Shown: positions 7,659 through 16,683, counted from the first letter of the stretch. The stretch: DNA of 37,258 nucleotides from Synechococcus sp. AG-686-F08 (GCA_003210315.1 QCVQ01000017.1:1-37258); one strand, 5' to 3'. Translations and numbers: made by a program. Notes: generated from the letters alone by a model not told the origin.

Positions 7659-8485
7659 ATCTCTTTGCTCAAACTGTTTTGTGGGAGGCTCCTGTGCCTG
7701 GGTTGTTGGCGCCAGGATCCATTAGATTGCCAGCAATGATGCAAGGGGGAAGAGGCAAAGAGAACGAGGCATTGCTTCGGGATAGGCGAATCGGTAGGGA
7801 ATGCATCCATTGGGGAGATGGTTCCGCTAACGCTATTTTTGCAGGTTTACAGCGTTTATCTGGGATCTAATTCATCTTAGAGTTTAGGTATGAGATGGTC
7901 GTTTGATATTTTTTCTATTCCTTAATGCAACGTTGTGAGAACGGCTTCAAGGATGCTCAATTCCTTTTCGCAATTTCTCATGTCCCATAAGAAATTTTTT
8001 TTACTTGCTCAGGACTTGAAGCTTCTTGGCGACTTGTCTATGGACATTCAAGAGTTGGTTATTGTGTTTGGGGTCGGTTTTGCCTTTCGATGTCGATCGT
8101 AAGAATAGGAGCAAAATATGACTTTTGCAGGGCTGTCAGTAAATTTTGTCTTCGCTTAAAGTATATGCTTTGGGTGAATTGAATGATGAAGTGATCAGGG
8201 TAATTTCCTAGCCTGGATGTTTTCAGTCAAAAAATCTGATCGTTGAATATGCTTGCTTTGTGGGGATTCAAATATTGTCTGTGAAAACGAGAGGAGCCAT
8301 CAAGTGCAATCGTTGAGGCCTGTTTGTTTGTTCGATTCTGACTATCGATGAAGCAGTGCTGCAATCCAAATGTCGCCCCGGATTTGATCTGGTTCAAGAT
8401 TGCAGAGGGCAATCATTTAAGCCATCATTCATTTCGGGCTTGATGTTTGCCGTTATCCAGCTATGCATCTTGAGGATCTTGAATC
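7659..8485. other. 827 bases without a convincing gene
   Basis: Several frames of 60-70 codons exist on both strands but have random-looking composition and no ribosome sites. One short plus frame, 7953-8102 (49 residues, beginning MLNSFSQFLMSHKKFFLLAQ), has AAGG directly before its ATG and is the least unlikely; I would not call it without expression data. No hairpin terminator, tRNA or repeat was seen. Confidence 0.5.
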
Positions 8486-9376
8486 GTGATTCCATCAGGA
8501 GGAACCGCCGCAGACTTACGGGCGTTGCTGTCGCAAGAGTCCTGTCACGTGATGCCGTGCTGTTTTGATGCTTTATCGGCAAGGATTGTGGAACAGGCGG
8601 GCTGTCCGCTCACGTTTATGAGTGGCTTTTCGGTGGCTGCAGCCCGTGCTGGTTTGCCTGATACGGGCTTGCTCACGGTGACTGAAATGCTGGATCAAGG
8701 CCGTTATCTCTGTGATGCCATTTCGATACCAGTGATCGGTGATGGTGATACGGGCCATGGCAATGCAGCCAATGTGCAGCGCACCATGCACCAGTTCAAG
8801 CAGGCAGGGTTTGCCGGGATCATGCTTGAAGATCAGGTTTCACCAAAACGCTGTGGGCATACGGGGGTGAAGGAGGTCGTTGACCGTGATGTTGCGATCG
8901 AGCGCATTAGCGCTGCCGTTGAAGCCCGCCGCCAGGGAGCCGATCTTGTGATCGTGGCCCGAACCGATGCGCGATCGGCGTTTGCGGAACGCTACGGCGA
9001 GGACCGTGCCCTTGATGAAGCCCTTTGGCGACTCAAAGCGTTTGCCGATCTTGGCGCTGATGTGCTGTTTCTAGAAGCTCCACGCTCGGAAGAAGAGATG
9101 CTGCGTTTTTGCAATGAGGTTCCGGGTAAGCGCATGGCCAACATGTTGGAGGGAGGCGTGACGCCATTGCTTCGTCCCGAACAGCTCAGCGCTATGGGTT
9201 TCCATTTGGTGGCTTATCCCCTCACCCTGCTCGCATCTGCAGCGTTCGCCATGCGTCAGGCGGTGAGTGATCTACAGAATGGAACAACTCCTGAAACAAT
9301 GCTCAGCTTTTCTGAACTCAAGGCTTTGGTGAACTTTGATACATACGACGACTCTGTTATTAAGCAAGTGCGTTGA
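8486..9376 (+). CDS. Isocitrate lyase/PEP mutase family enzyme
   Basis: 296 residues from GTG 8486, with GAGGA about nine bases upstream. It is a single TIM-barrel member of the ICL/PEPM superfamily, with the signature KRCGH at residues 121-125, the metal-binding loop GDGDTGHGN (85-93), LED (114-116), and VARTDAR near 158. Members cleave or form C-C or P-C bonds in 2-oxo or hydroxy acids: 2-methylisocitrate lyase, oxaloacetate decarboxylase, petal death protein-like lyases and carboxyphosphonoenolpyruvate mutases. The Cys in KRCGH is typical of lyases rather than decarboxylases, so a 2-methylisocitrate- or alkylmalate-type lyase is more likely than a phosphonate mutase. No propionate or phosphonate pathway genes are nearby. 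Confidence 0.85.
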   Translation: MIPSGGTAADLRALLSQESCHVMPCCFDALSARIVEQAGCPLTFMSGFSVAAARAGLPDTGLLTVTEMLDQGRYLCDAISIPVIGDGDTGHGNAANVQRTMHQFKQAGFAGIMLEDQVSPKRCGHTGVKEVVDRDVAIERISAAVEARRQGADLVIVARTDARSAFAERYGEDRALDEALWRLKAFADLGADVLFLEAPRSEEEMLRFCNEVPGKRMANMLEGGVTPLLRPEQLSAMGFHLVAYPLTLLASAAFAMRQAVSDLQNGTTPETMLSFSELKALVNFDTYDDSVIKQVR

Positions 9377-9392
9377 CTAAATGTTGTTGCCA

Positions 9393-9419
9393 AGCCTGGA
9401 TTGTGTCTCAGGCTATTTT
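9393..9419 (+). terminator. Possible terminator after the lyase-family gene
   Basis: AGCCTG, ten-base loop, CAGGCT, then ATTTTG, 17 bases after the stop of the upstream gene. The stem is perfect but short and the T-run is weak. Confidence 0.4.
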
Positions 9420-9837
9420 GCACTAGTTGCCCCAGTAGAATGAATAAAAGAAAGATGTTATTGGTTCTTTTAGTATTTTTAATGGCTTAGCTGATGGGTT
9501 GGGGCACTGGCAATCGCATACAGACAACAGGACTAGGCCAATCTTCAACCTGCGCGATCTCGATGCGGAAATGATTGCGTGATGTTGGCGACTTCTATCA
9601 GCCTGAAGGGTCCCAAGGCATCACTGCCTTTCATTGCAGCTCCCATCACAGCAAATCGGGTCTATCAAGAGCAGAAAAGGAAACAAGTAAAATTGCTCAT
9701 GCAAAGCAAAGTTCGAGAATGCATCATTTAATACAGCGGTCTCAAGAGGGGGGCCGCTTTTCAACGAAAATTGGTTTGTCCTGGATTAATCGAGGTTTCA
9801 GGATCAAGCGAGAGTTGCCTGCATCGTTCTCGTTTTG
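9420..9837. other. 418 bases without a convincing gene
   Basis: A tiny frame at about 9439 encodes a hydrophobic MNKRKMLLVLLVFLMA and then meets a TAG; reading through would continue LMGWGTGNRIQ. This could be the start of a decayed exported protein but is too short to call. The longer plus frame from 9575 runs antisense into the ferredoxin gene and has random composition. Confidence 0.4.
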
Positions 9838-10137
9838 TCATTTTAATGAAAAAGGATCAATCATATCGGCCTGAATTTTGCAGTCTGATAGTGGGTAAGA
9901 AACGCATAAGAGTGCTAATCCGTTCTTGAGCTGCTCTTCATCAAGAAAGCTCTGATCTGCTTGGTCGATGGATCCTTCGAGGACTTTTCCGCAGCAGGTC
10001 GAGCAAGCACCTGCATGGCAAGACGATGGAAGCTTGATACCTTGCTCCTCTGCTGCATCAAGGATGTAGGAGTCCTCGGAACAAGAAAAGTTTTGCTCTT
10101 GCTCCGAGGAAACGACCGTGATTTTGAAATTAGCCAC
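9838..10137 (-). CDS. Plant-type [2Fe-2S] ferredoxin
   Basis: 99 residues, the standard length for photosynthetic-type ferredoxin. The cluster ligands are Cys40, Cys45, Cys48 ([13 protein letters not shown]) and Cys78 ([12 protein letters not shown]), the classic C-x4-C-x2-C...C arrangement of the beta-grasp fold. The protein is acidic, as expected for binding to photosystem I, FNR and ferredoxin-dependent enzymes. It has an extra Cys49 where most photosynthetic ferredoxins have Ala, so it is probably one of several paralogues rather than the main PetF. It stands alone, with a degraded frame upstream on the same strand (10160-10393). Confidence 0.92.
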   Translation of the reverse strand: MANFKITVVSSEQEQNFSCSEDSYILDAAEEQGIKLPSSCHAGACSTCCGKVLEGSIDQADQSFLDEEQLKNGLALLCVSYPLSDCKIQADMIDPFSLK

Positions 10138-10159
10138 GTTTTGACTCCGTTTCTCTCAT

Positions 10160-10393
10160 TCATAGCTGCCGAACTCTGTGAGGACAGGCACCAGTAGGTG
10201 CAATGAGCTTTTTGTTGACCATTCCCAATGAGTCCAGATCAAGGAAGGCATTGATTGTCTGTTCGTGAACCCAGGTATGGCCGCGGTGTCTTCAGTGGAT
10301 GGTGAGCGCAGAGTCCTGAAAGATTGATCAACCTTTGGTGACCAGACCAGCTAGGTGGGTTTTGCTGCCGTTACGCCATGTAATCAAGATCAC
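10160..10393 (-). pseudogene. Possible decayed coding remnant upstream of ferredoxin
   Basis: One minus frame of 78 codons reads as protein-like segments separated by TGA codons at 10328-10330 and 10292-10294: VILITWRNGSKTHLAGLVTKG, then SIFQDSALTIH, then HTWVHEQTINAFLDLDSLG and KKLIAPTGACPHRVRQL before its final TGA. The composition is coherent across the stops and unlike random sequence, but I cannot identify a family. It could be a pseudogene of a small soluble protein or a coincidence. Confidence 0.3.
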
Positions 10394-10506
10394 AGCTCCA
10401 CTTGATGGAGGACATCACTTCAGACATTGATCTGGGAGATGGTGTGCGCATCGGAGGGGTGTTTCACCCTTCCCTTCTCACTCAACCATTTCAAAACCAT
10501 TTCAAA

Positions 10507-10710
10507 ATGATGTCAAACACTGAACTTTCACTGACTCAGCTCGAAGCATGTGCAGGCGGTTGGTACTTGCCAGCGGCATACATCATTGCCAAGGAAGGGT
10601 CCAAGGCGATCCAGTTTTATAAGGATGCTGCAACCAATGTTGCTGAGGGGAAATCGCTCGGAGCTGCTGTCGTAGCCGCTGGCCATAGTTCAGGAACAAT
10701 TGATGATTGA
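10507..10710 (+). CDS. Double-glycine leader peptide (bacteriocin-like precursor)
   Basis: Two adjacent ATGs (10507, 10510) open a 66-67 residue peptide with a double-glycine leader: MSNTELSLTQLEACAGG, in which the L-S-x-x-Q/E-L spacing before GG matches leaders cut by C39-peptidase ABC exporters. The predicted mature part is 49 residues, WYLPAAY to SSGTIDD, with an Ala/Gly-rich helix near the end (SLGAAVVAAG), similar in character to class II bacteriocins and other small secreted picocyanobacterial peptides. The frame is open further upstream to ATG 10405, but that part looks non-coding. No C39 exporter or immunity gene is in the window, so export would depend on one encoded elsewhere. A hairpin terminator follows. 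Confidence 0.65.
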   Translation: MMSNTELSLTQLEACAGGWYLPAAYIIAKEGSKAIQFYKDAATNVAEGKSLGAAVVAAGHSSGTIDD

Positions 10711-10749
10711 GCTTCAATGATTAGTTTGCTTCTATAATAAATAGTCGTT

Positions 10750-10774
10750 AACCTCGCCTTTGTGTGGGGTTTTT
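10750..10774 (+). terminator. Rho-independent terminator after the GG-leader peptide
   Basis: AACCTC pairs with GGGGTT (one G-U pair) across a ten-base loop, followed directly by TTTTT. It sits 40 bases after the peptide stop on the same strand and supports this being a transcribed gene. Confidence 0.55.
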
Positions 10775-10988
10775 AATGTAGTGAAGCCGCCGAATAGCTT
10801 TCTCTTGCGGATGGCACTCGTGACTCAGTTCACACTTGCACGAATGAAGATTAGGCCTGGCTCTCTGTTGTTATTCGCAGCTTGAAAAGGAAGGAGCAGC
10901 TCTGTGTGAGCTCATCAGCGTGTTGCTTCATGGTGTTGGTCGGTCTTTTTTGGGCTCACCCAACCTGTTCTGCTTAGGGGCCTCTTCG

Positions 10989-11735
10989 CTATTTCAGCTG
11001 TGTGGTCGTATCGATTGGCGCAAGGTTGGTGCTCACACTACAAATATCGTCCAGCGACTCCAAGGCTTCTTCCAAACGTTGGCAGGATTCTGCAAGGACT
11101 GGGTCTTGGATCTCCACAAGCACTAGGGGGTGCCAGCAGTGCTCCCAATCGATCACGGTCCAGCCGCGATCCAGCAGTCCTTGTTGAAGCTTTTCTAGGG
11201 CTTCAAATTCACCATGAACCATGGTGTTGCCATCGCTTTCCAACACATATCCCTCTGCATCGAGTTCGATAAGGGTCTCCAGGAGAGGCTCCTCCTTGCA
11301 ATGTCCCTCGAGTCGCACCTCGCTGCGATGCTGAAAGAGGTAGCTCACGCAGCCGGTCTCTCCGAGGTTGCCGCCGTGTTTGCTGAAGGCCAGACGAACC
11401 TCGGCCGCCGTGCGGTTGCGGTTGTCGCTGAGTGCTTCCACAAGGACAGCGATGCCTTCAGGGCCATATCCCTCGTAGCGGATCAACTCCAGGCTGGAGC
11501 CTGCCTCCCCCTGGCCCGATCCTTTGGCAATGGCCCGTTCAATATTGCCTGCCGGTAATCCGGCCGATCGTGCCTTCGTGATGGCCGTTCGCAACTGAAA
11601 ATTGCCGTTGGGGTCAGCTCCGTTGCGTGCTGCCACCGTGATCTCTCGACCAAGCCTGGTAAAAAGCGCACCTCGCTTTCCATCCACCACCGCCTTGGTG
11701 CGTTTGATTTGAGACCATTTGCTGTGGCCAGCCAT
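10989..11735 (-). CDS. yebC: YebC/PmpR family translation/transcription factor
   Basis: 248 residues, full family length. The N terminus [22 protein letters not shown] is the diagnostic YebC start, followed by the [26 protein letters not shown] segment and a central [28 protein letters not shown] block; then [14 protein letters not shown]. YebC-family proteins bind the ribosome or nucleic acids; several act on translation of difficult sequences and others were described as transcriptional regulators. The gene follows truB by 17 bases on the same strand, so the two are probably cotranscribed. Confidence 0.93.
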   Translation of the reverse strand: MAGHSKWSQIKRTKAVVDGKRGALFTRLGREITVAARNGADPNGNFQLRTAITKARSAGLPAGNIERAIAKGSGQGEAGSSLELIRYEGYGPEGIAVLVEALSDNRNRTAAEVRLAFSKHGGNLGETGCVSYLFQHRSEVRLEGHCKEEPLLETLIELDAEGYVLESDGNTMVHGEFEALEKLQQGLLDRGWTVIDWEHCWHPLVLVEIQDPVLAESCQRLEEALESLDDICSVSTNLAPIDTTTQLK

Positions 11736-11752
11736 AGGGAGCAGGAGAGGGA

Positions 11753-12691
11753 TCAGCCGCGCGCTTCAAACACGACCTTGGGTTTGAGCTGGTCTTCGCT
11801 GTTGGCGATTCCAATGCCCAGCATGATGTTGTCTTCACTGAGAACAACGGTGGGCCCATCACCATTTTGATGGGCAATCGTGCGGCCGCAGCTCCAGTCG
11901 TTGCGTTCGAGCTCGGAGAGCGTTCGGATTGGTAGGTGGGTTAAGGCGAGTTGGGGAGGGATGAGAGTGAGTGGCTCTATCGCTGGAGAGCTCTGTTCAT
12001 TGGGATGCAATGGCAAGGCGATCGCATGGGTCTCTACAAATCCCAGCGCTTGGGTGCGCCGCAGCGAGTCAAGACAGCCGCCGCATCCGAGGACCTGGCC
12101 AAGATCTCTGGCCAACGAACGGATGTAGGTGCCAGCTGAGCAGTGCACTTCAAGGGTGAGCTTGCCTTGTTCTGAATCCCAATGCTCAAGAGAAACGGAA
12201 TGGATCGTCACACTGCGGGCCGGTAAGTCCATCACCTCACCGCGGCGGGCCCTGGTGTAGGCGCGTTCGCCGTTCACGTGAACTGCCGAAATCTGTGGAG
12301 GACACTGCTCGATGCTGCCGCGGAATGGATTGAGGGCTTGATCCATTTGCTCCAGGCTTAAACGCGGCCAGTCCCGAACCTCCACGACCTCTCCCTGGAG
12401 GTCATCGGTGCTGGTGCTAGTCCCCAGCTGGATCACACCGCGATAGGTTTTCTCTCCTGGCAGATAGGGCAGCAGTCGGGTGGCTTGGCCTACGGCAATC
12501 GGTAAAACGCCAGTTACGGCCGGGTCCAGGGTGCCGCCATGCCCCACTCTTTTGGTTTGGAGGACGCGACGCATCCGGCTCACGCAGGCATGAGAGGTCA
12601 GACCTGAGGGCTTGTCGATCACCACGAATCCGAGTGGTGCATCCAAGGGGTTCCAACGGCAGTTGTTCTGAATGTCGCATCCGGCCTGCAC
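11753..12691 (-). CDS. truB: tRNA pseudouridine(55) synthase
   Basis: Up to 312 residues. TruB converts U55 of tRNA to pseudouridine. The N-terminal [14 protein letters not shown] motif and the catalytic loop [21 protein letters not shown] (catalytic Asp in L-D-P) are present, followed by [15 protein letters not shown], the [11 protein letters not shown] insertion and [14 protein letters not shown]. The C-terminal segment probably forms the PUA-like part. The start is uncertain: GTG at 12691 gives the coordinates stated, but TTG at 12646 gives [15 protein letters not shown], closer to family starts. Either way the start lies within 60 bases of the divergent methyltransferase start. The gene leads into yebC. 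Confidence 0.95.
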   Translation of the reverse strand: MQAGCDIQNNCRWNPLDAPLGFVVIDKPSGLTSHACVSRMRRVLQTKRVGHGGTLDPAVTGVLPIAVGQATRLLPYLPGEKTYRGVIQLGTSTSTDDLQGEVVEVRDWPRLSLEQMDQALNPFRGSIEQCPPQISAVHVNGERAYTRARRGEVMDLPARSVTIHSVSLEHWDSEQGKLTLEVHCSAGTYIRSLARDLGQVLGCGGCLDSLRRTQALGFVETHAIALPLHPNEQSSPAIEPLTLIPPQLALTHLPIRTLSELERNDWSCGRTIAHQNGDGPTVVLSEDNIMLGIGIANSEDQLKPKVVFEARG

Positions 12692-12702
12692 TTACATTGA
12701 CG

Positions 12703-13497
12703 ATGTCCGACCGGCAGAAGATGCAAAGTCTGAGCAATTCTCCCCGCGTAGACATCGAGACCTTCTTGGACAGTGGCTTTTCTGTTCGTGACCATTTGGC
12801 TCAATACCTTCAGCTCACGTTGGAGCAGGTGGATCAGCGCTTACCCGATGGCAAGGATGATTTAGCCGCACTCCATCCGGGTGCTTTTCAAGCGGATCAA
12901 GCCACTGAGTTTTACGAGAGCACCGTGGGCACCGGGCATCTCTTTGAATTGGCGGCTTGGCATCTCAGCAGCTCTGACTACATCGCGGATACGCTGCGTT
13001 TGCAGGAGGATTTTGCTCGAGGGACCGTCCTCGATTTTGGAGGTGGGATTGGCACCCATGCCTTGGCTGCAGCGGCATTGGAGGCTGTTGACCGAGTTCA
13101 TTTCGTTGATCTGAATCCACAGAACAGGGCTTTTGTCTGGTCCAGGGCTGTGGCCCTTGGTTTGGATCAAAAGATGTCGGTTCATCGTGATCTTTCCGAT
13201 CTCACTGGCCAACGTTTCGATACGGTCGTTTGTCTTGATGTATTGGAGCATCTCCCTGATCCGTCGGATCAGCTCATGCAATTTCATGCATACATGAATG
13301 AGGATGGAAAGGCCTTATTAAACTGGTACTTTTTTAAAGGACATAGCGGCGAATATCCTTTTCATTTTGATGCCCCAGACCTTGTTGATTGCTTTTTTCG
13401 TACGCTGCAATTGAATTTCCTTGAAGTCTTCCACCCACTATTGATTACAACAAGAGTCTACAAACCAATAAATATTGCTCCCGAATTTAGACAATAG
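12703..13497 (+). CDS. Class I SAM-dependent methyltransferase
   Basis: 264 residues from ATG 12703 (MSDRQKMQSL); a second ATG at 12721 is possible. The Rossmann core is clear: motif I TVLDFGGGIGTHALAAAALE, an acidic loop VHFVDLNPQN for the ribose hydroxyls, motif post-I DLSDL, and motif IV DTVVCLDVLEHLPDPSDQL. The C-terminal part (ALLNWYFFKGHSGEYPFHFD) is less conserved and probably carries substrate specificity. It resembles methyltransferase domain 11/23 proteins with unknown substrate. Divergent from truB; the shared promoter space is tiny. Downstream composition becomes AT-rich, marking the edge of the island. Confidence 0.85.
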   Translation: MSDRQKMQSLSNSPRVDIETFLDSGFSVRDHLAQYLQLTLEQVDQRLPDGKDDLAALHPGAFQADQATEFYESTVGTGHLFELAAWHLSSSDYIADTLRLQEDFARGTVLDFGGGIGTHALAAAALEAVDRVHFVDLNPQNRAFVWSRAVALGLDQKMSVHRDLSDLTGQRFDTVVCLDVLEHLPDPSDQLMQFHAYMNEDGKALLNWYFFKGHSGEYPFHFDAPDLVDCFFRTLQLNFLEVFHPLLITTRVYKPINIAPEFRQ

Positions 13498-13845
13498 ATC
13501 ACATTATAATGATTAATTAAAAGCGTCTAGTGCATCTTTTGCATGAGACATTGAGAGGAATCTTCAATAAATAACTGATAGCACTGGCTTTGATGCTCTC
13601 GAATTTGGATCGAGGGATTGATCCTTGCATTTAAAGATTTTACCTGAGAAGTTGTTATTGCTTTATGCTATTTATTTGGTCGTGGTAGATTTGATGGAGG
13701 GTAGAAATAAGGTGGCTAATTAGTAAATCTATTCTCCTATCAATTCAATCTAGCTGTGTCTAGGAAGGTTGCTTGAAGTACTTGTTTGCCAAGGCAAGAC
13801 GGAAAAACTTTAATGACCTGTGCGTCACAACCTAACTGTCTAAAA
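13498..13845. other. 348 bases, AT-rich, no gene seen
   Basis: Only frames under about 25 codons occur. This stretch marks the change from the core truB region into the AT-rich island. TATAAT occurs at 13504-13509 but without a convincing -35 partner. No direct repeat or attachment-site-like sequence was recognised. Confidence 0.5.
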
Positions 13846-14169
13846 TTAATAAACACCGCCTGATCTGAAGTCATGTTCTTCTTCTTTTAGATTGGAAGAA
13901 CTACATGTAGATTGAGAATAGTGAATTAGATTTTTATAGCCAGCTGGTACTAATCCAGGACATAGGATTCCAACTTCAATAGCTTGGGGGCAAAAATATA
14001 CTCCTTTCCATCGATTGATAAATCTCCCTTTGATCTCATCTGAAAAATTAAAGCCACTCTCTGCGGCAAATTCTATGATCTGTTTTGGATTCATTGATGA
14101 GAGGCGAGAACGAAATTGCTCGTCACTACGTGCTCGATCAATAAATGCATGTAATTGAGATTTAGACAT
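13846..14169 (-). CDS. Nif11-like leader peptide protein
   Basis: 107 residues from ATG 14169. Residues 1-48 form a Nif11-like domain: MSKSQLHAFIDRARSDEQFR, then SSMNPKQIIEFAAESGFNFS, matching the helix-helix pattern of leaders on cyanobacterial ribosomal natural product precursors. The remaining 59 residues do not have a Gly-Gly cleavage site at the usual junction. This tail has three cysteines (60, 70 and 89), a Ser cluster (STCSSSN) and ends in SGGVY, so a modified core peptide is possible but not shown. No lanthionine synthetase, radical SAM maturase or C39 exporter is in the window. It diverges from the first AraC regulator across a 322-base intergenic region. Confidence 0.8.
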   Translation of the reverse strand: MSKSQLHAFIDRARSDEQFRSRLSSMNPKQIIEFAAESGFNFSDEIKGRFINRWKGVYFCPQAIEVGILCPGLVPAGYKNLIHYSQSTCSSSNLKEEEHDFRSGGVY

Positions 14170-14350
14170 AGCATAATCATCTCTCCTAGATTTATACCCT
14201 GCATTGACTTAAAATTGAGGCAAAAACATACTCCCTGCGAATAATATTGAGTACAATGCAGAAATAGCAAATATGAATTTTCGCTTTTATGTATCTTGCA
14301 AGATGCCTTGCCGTGACGTCCTATAAATAATTATTACATTGCGATTGCTT

Positions 14351-14415
14351 GTGTGAGTTCTATGCATTCAAGAGTTCATTGGTTCAACGTTCAAATGTCA
14401 TAGAACCTCACAATC
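14351..14415. promoter_or_regulatory. Inverted repeat enclosing three GTTCA repeats
   Basis: GTGTGAGTTCTATG (14351-14364) is nearly matched in inverse by CATAGAACCTCACAATC (14399-14415). Between the arms GTTCA occurs three times, at 14374, 14382 and 14389, so 8 and 7 bases apart. The element ends 76 bases before the first AraC gene and lies in the region shared with the divergent Nif11 gene. This is a plausible operator; AraC proteins commonly bind spaced repeats. The 322-base gap (14170-14491) shows no gene. Confidence 0.45.
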
Positions 14416-14491
14416 ACGCAGTAAAAAGAGAATAGAGATTATAATTTGCACTTGCTTGATTTTTAGAAAAATCACACCAAGGCATTAACAG

Positions 14492-15526
14492 ATGAAGGCA
14501 AGGAAGGCAAAAGAATATGTTTTCAGTAACTTGCTTGGAATGGAAACGTATTGCAAGAATCACTATAACGAATATTACTCGACTTCTAATTTTTCTTGCA
14601 ATATCACCCAATTAAGCAAAGGTGAATTGCAAACGAGTTCAATCTGTGCGCCGATCAATAATGTTCATCTCGAAATTTTCAAGTCAAATCAAACACTGCT
14701 TTATGAAGAAGAAGCTAATCAAAATTCAATTGCATTTTGCTGGATAAACAATCAAGGGAAAAAGCCAAGCAGTAACACGATCATTAGTGGTCATAAGATG
14801 AAAGATTTAAGCATAGCAGGATTTAATCGCCTAAATAAAACTGGTGGCAATACATGGGATATTGTCGGTGCAAACACTATTCTCTGCTGTATGAGTCTGA
14901 AGTGGAAGATATTGAAAGAAAAAATTGATGAGATGAATGCTTACAATGCATATGCAAGGATTGAAGAATGTATTGGCATTGATTCTAACAGTACTTCTAG
15001 TATCCAGCTAAAAAAATTATTTGAAAAGCATTTTGCCAAGGGAATAACTACAGCTGGTGGGTTTTATGATTTAGCTATTGCAACTCTAGAGGATTCTTGT
15101 GAGCTACAGAATCACATTACAGAGAGATCTGAATCTACTGAACTAATAGAGGACCTTGTTAAATTATTACATGAAGACAGAGCTGGCTTACCACCTTTGA
15201 CGATTGGAGAAATTACTAAATACTTGAACTCTGAGCAAGAATCTGTAGGCCAGGCCTGTAGATCGACTTTTAATATGAATATTCTTGATCTAATTAAAAG
15301 TATACGTCTAGAACAAGTCAAGAAGTCATATCTAAACCCACATGTTCCACGTGGTTTGAAGCAATTTACTAAGCAGCATAATGCTATGTATTATGGCTTT
15401 AGAAATTGGAATTCTTTTCAACGTCTTTACTTTAAGACTTTTCGAGAGAGTCCAGAAGACACAATTGATAAGGCAAGCAAGATGAGTGTCCTCGTCTCTG
15501 ACTTGCGTAGAGGAAGCATGTCATGA
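14492..15526 (+). CDS. fciA: AraC-family regulator, FciA-like
   Basis: 344 residues. The N-terminal two thirds resemble an AraC-binding-like sensor domain (for example GHKMKDLSIAGFNRLNKTGG). The C-terminal AraC DNA-binding region (about 235-335) has a first helix-turn-helix in LTIGEITKYLNSEQESVGQA, the linker helix LIKSIRLEQVKKSYL and a second, less canonical one around NAMYYGFRNWNSFQRLYFKT, ending RESPEDT. The stop overlaps the next gene by four bases (ATGA). Two tandem AraC genes beside a phycoerythrin lyase are the hallmark of the marine Synechococcus CA4 island, where FciA and FciB respond to light colour with opposing effects. Which copy is A or B is assigned by order only. Confidence 0.75.
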   Translation: MKARKAKEYVFSNLLGMETYCKNHYNEYYSTSNFSCNITQLSKGELQTSSICAPINNVHLEIFKSNQTLLYEEEANQNSIAFCWINNQGKKPSSNTIISGHKMKDLSIAGFNRLNKTGGNTWDIVGANTILCCMSLKWKILKEKIDEMNAYNAYARIEECIGIDSNSTSSIQLKKLFEKHFAKGITTAGGFYDLAIATLEDSCELQNHITERSESTELIEDLVKLLHEDRAGLPPLTIGEITKYLNSEQESVGQACRSTFNMNILDLIKSIRLEQVKKSYLNPHVPRGLKQFTKQHNAMYYGFRNWNSFQRLYFKTFRESPEDTIDKASKMSVLVSDLRRGSMS

Positions 15527-16479
15527 ACATCAAATTTTCCTATACAGATCCATTGCAACTGTCTGAGACTCTTCAGGAATATGGTCAAGCCATAAGAATT
15601 ACTCAACTTGAAAATGGTGAAGGTAGTTATTCGATGGCCCATACAAAATCTTCTTGTATGGCGATAGCTGAGATCAGTGCATCAAAACCACTTTTATATG
15701 AAGGATGGGGCACAAGTTGGTCAGTCGATTTTAACTGGATTACACCAATGCGTAAAGCAAATTATCCTTTTGGATATTGCGAAGGTTTTGATATGAACGA
15801 TAATAGTCTTGGAGGTTTTAATACTTTTCATTCAAATCCAGGCGACTCATGGGGAAAATATTCAGAATCATGTTCTTCAACTGCATGTATGTTGGACAAG
15901 AAAACACTACTCAATAAACTTAAAGAATGTAAGGCAAGTCAAGCTATTGCTAATTTGAGCGAATCTATCGGTTTGGTAATTGATCATGAAGCTTTTTCTC
16001 AATTGCGTAGACTGGCTCGACGGGATCTTGTTAGGGGGATTTCAAATCCATCTAAATACTACGATTTAATGACGATATGTCTTGAAGAAGGAAATCATAA
16101 GTTGTATAAAAAGAAACAGGTGAAAAATCAGAAGTTGCTTGGTGAGATTGTTAGCCTTTCTCATGATCCTGACAAAATGAGTGCACCAATGTCATTGTCA
16201 GATGTTTGTCAGCACTTAAATGTAGGACAAGCTTCTTTATATAGAACATGTCAAGATTATTTTGGTCTGGGAATCATAGAAATGATGACGCAGGTAAGAC
16301 TTGAAGAGGCCAGAAGGTCAATGATTTATTACTCTACGACTTCAAATTGTGATAATAATACTATTCGCGAAATAGCGATTCGCTTTGGATTTAAGCATCA
16401 AGGTAGATTCTCGCGGAGATACTTTACTAGTTTTGGAGAGTTGCCTAGTCACACACTTAAGCGCGCCAAGCTTTTTTGA
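15523..16479 (+). CDS. fciB: AraC-family regulator, FciB-like
   Basis: 318 residues, starting within the last codons of the upstream AraC gene (four-base overlap), so translation is probably coupled. The N-terminal domain is paralogous in layout to the upstream protein: both have a W-rich central region and a G-F-(D/N)-F/R-x-N pattern (GGFNTFHSNPGDSWG versus AGFNRLNKTGGNTWD). The C-terminal DNA-binding domain is canonical: MSLSDVCQHLNVGQASLYRT, the linker MMTQVRLEEARRSM, and REIAIRFGFKHQGRFSRRYF ending FGELPSHTLKR. Its second helix-turn-helix is better preserved than that of the upstream paralogue. The pair looks like an old tandem duplication. Confidence 0.75.
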   Translation: MNIKFSYTDPLQLSETLQEYGQAIRITQLENGEGSYSMAHTKSSCMAIAEISASKPLLYEGWGTSWSVDFNWITPMRKANYPFGYCEGFDMNDNSLGGFNTFHSNPGDSWGKYSESCSSTACMLDKKTLLNKLKECKASQAIANLSESIGLVIDHEAFSQLRRLARRDLVRGISNPSKYYDLMTICLEEGNHKLYKKKQVKNQKLLGEIVSLSHDPDKMSAPMSLSDVCQHLNVGQASLYRTCQDYFGLGIIEMMTQVRLEEARRSMIYYSTTSNCDNNTIREIAIRFGFKHQGRFSRRYFTSFGELPSHTLKRAKLF

Positions 16480-16683
16480 ACAGTTAGGCAGGCATCAGCC
16501 AAGCTTGCGTTGGAAGATAAAGTGTATTTGTTCGAATGAGGCTGAGAAATTGTTCAAATAACAAACCCAAGGAAAAGCTTAAGATCGCGTTGCCCCTATC
16601 CATTTCTTATCAAAAAGAGTAGAATTTGTGGAAACTACAAGTGTCCATTATCTGAGATGCTTGAAAATGTATTTCGCTAAAGA

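Noticed and set aside
7679-7870. 63-aa plus frame
   Set aside because: GTG-started, low-complexity Gly/Arg/Leu composition; no support.
9575-9874. Plus-strand 99-aa frame
   Set aside because: Composition looks random, and its end runs antisense into the ferredoxin gene.
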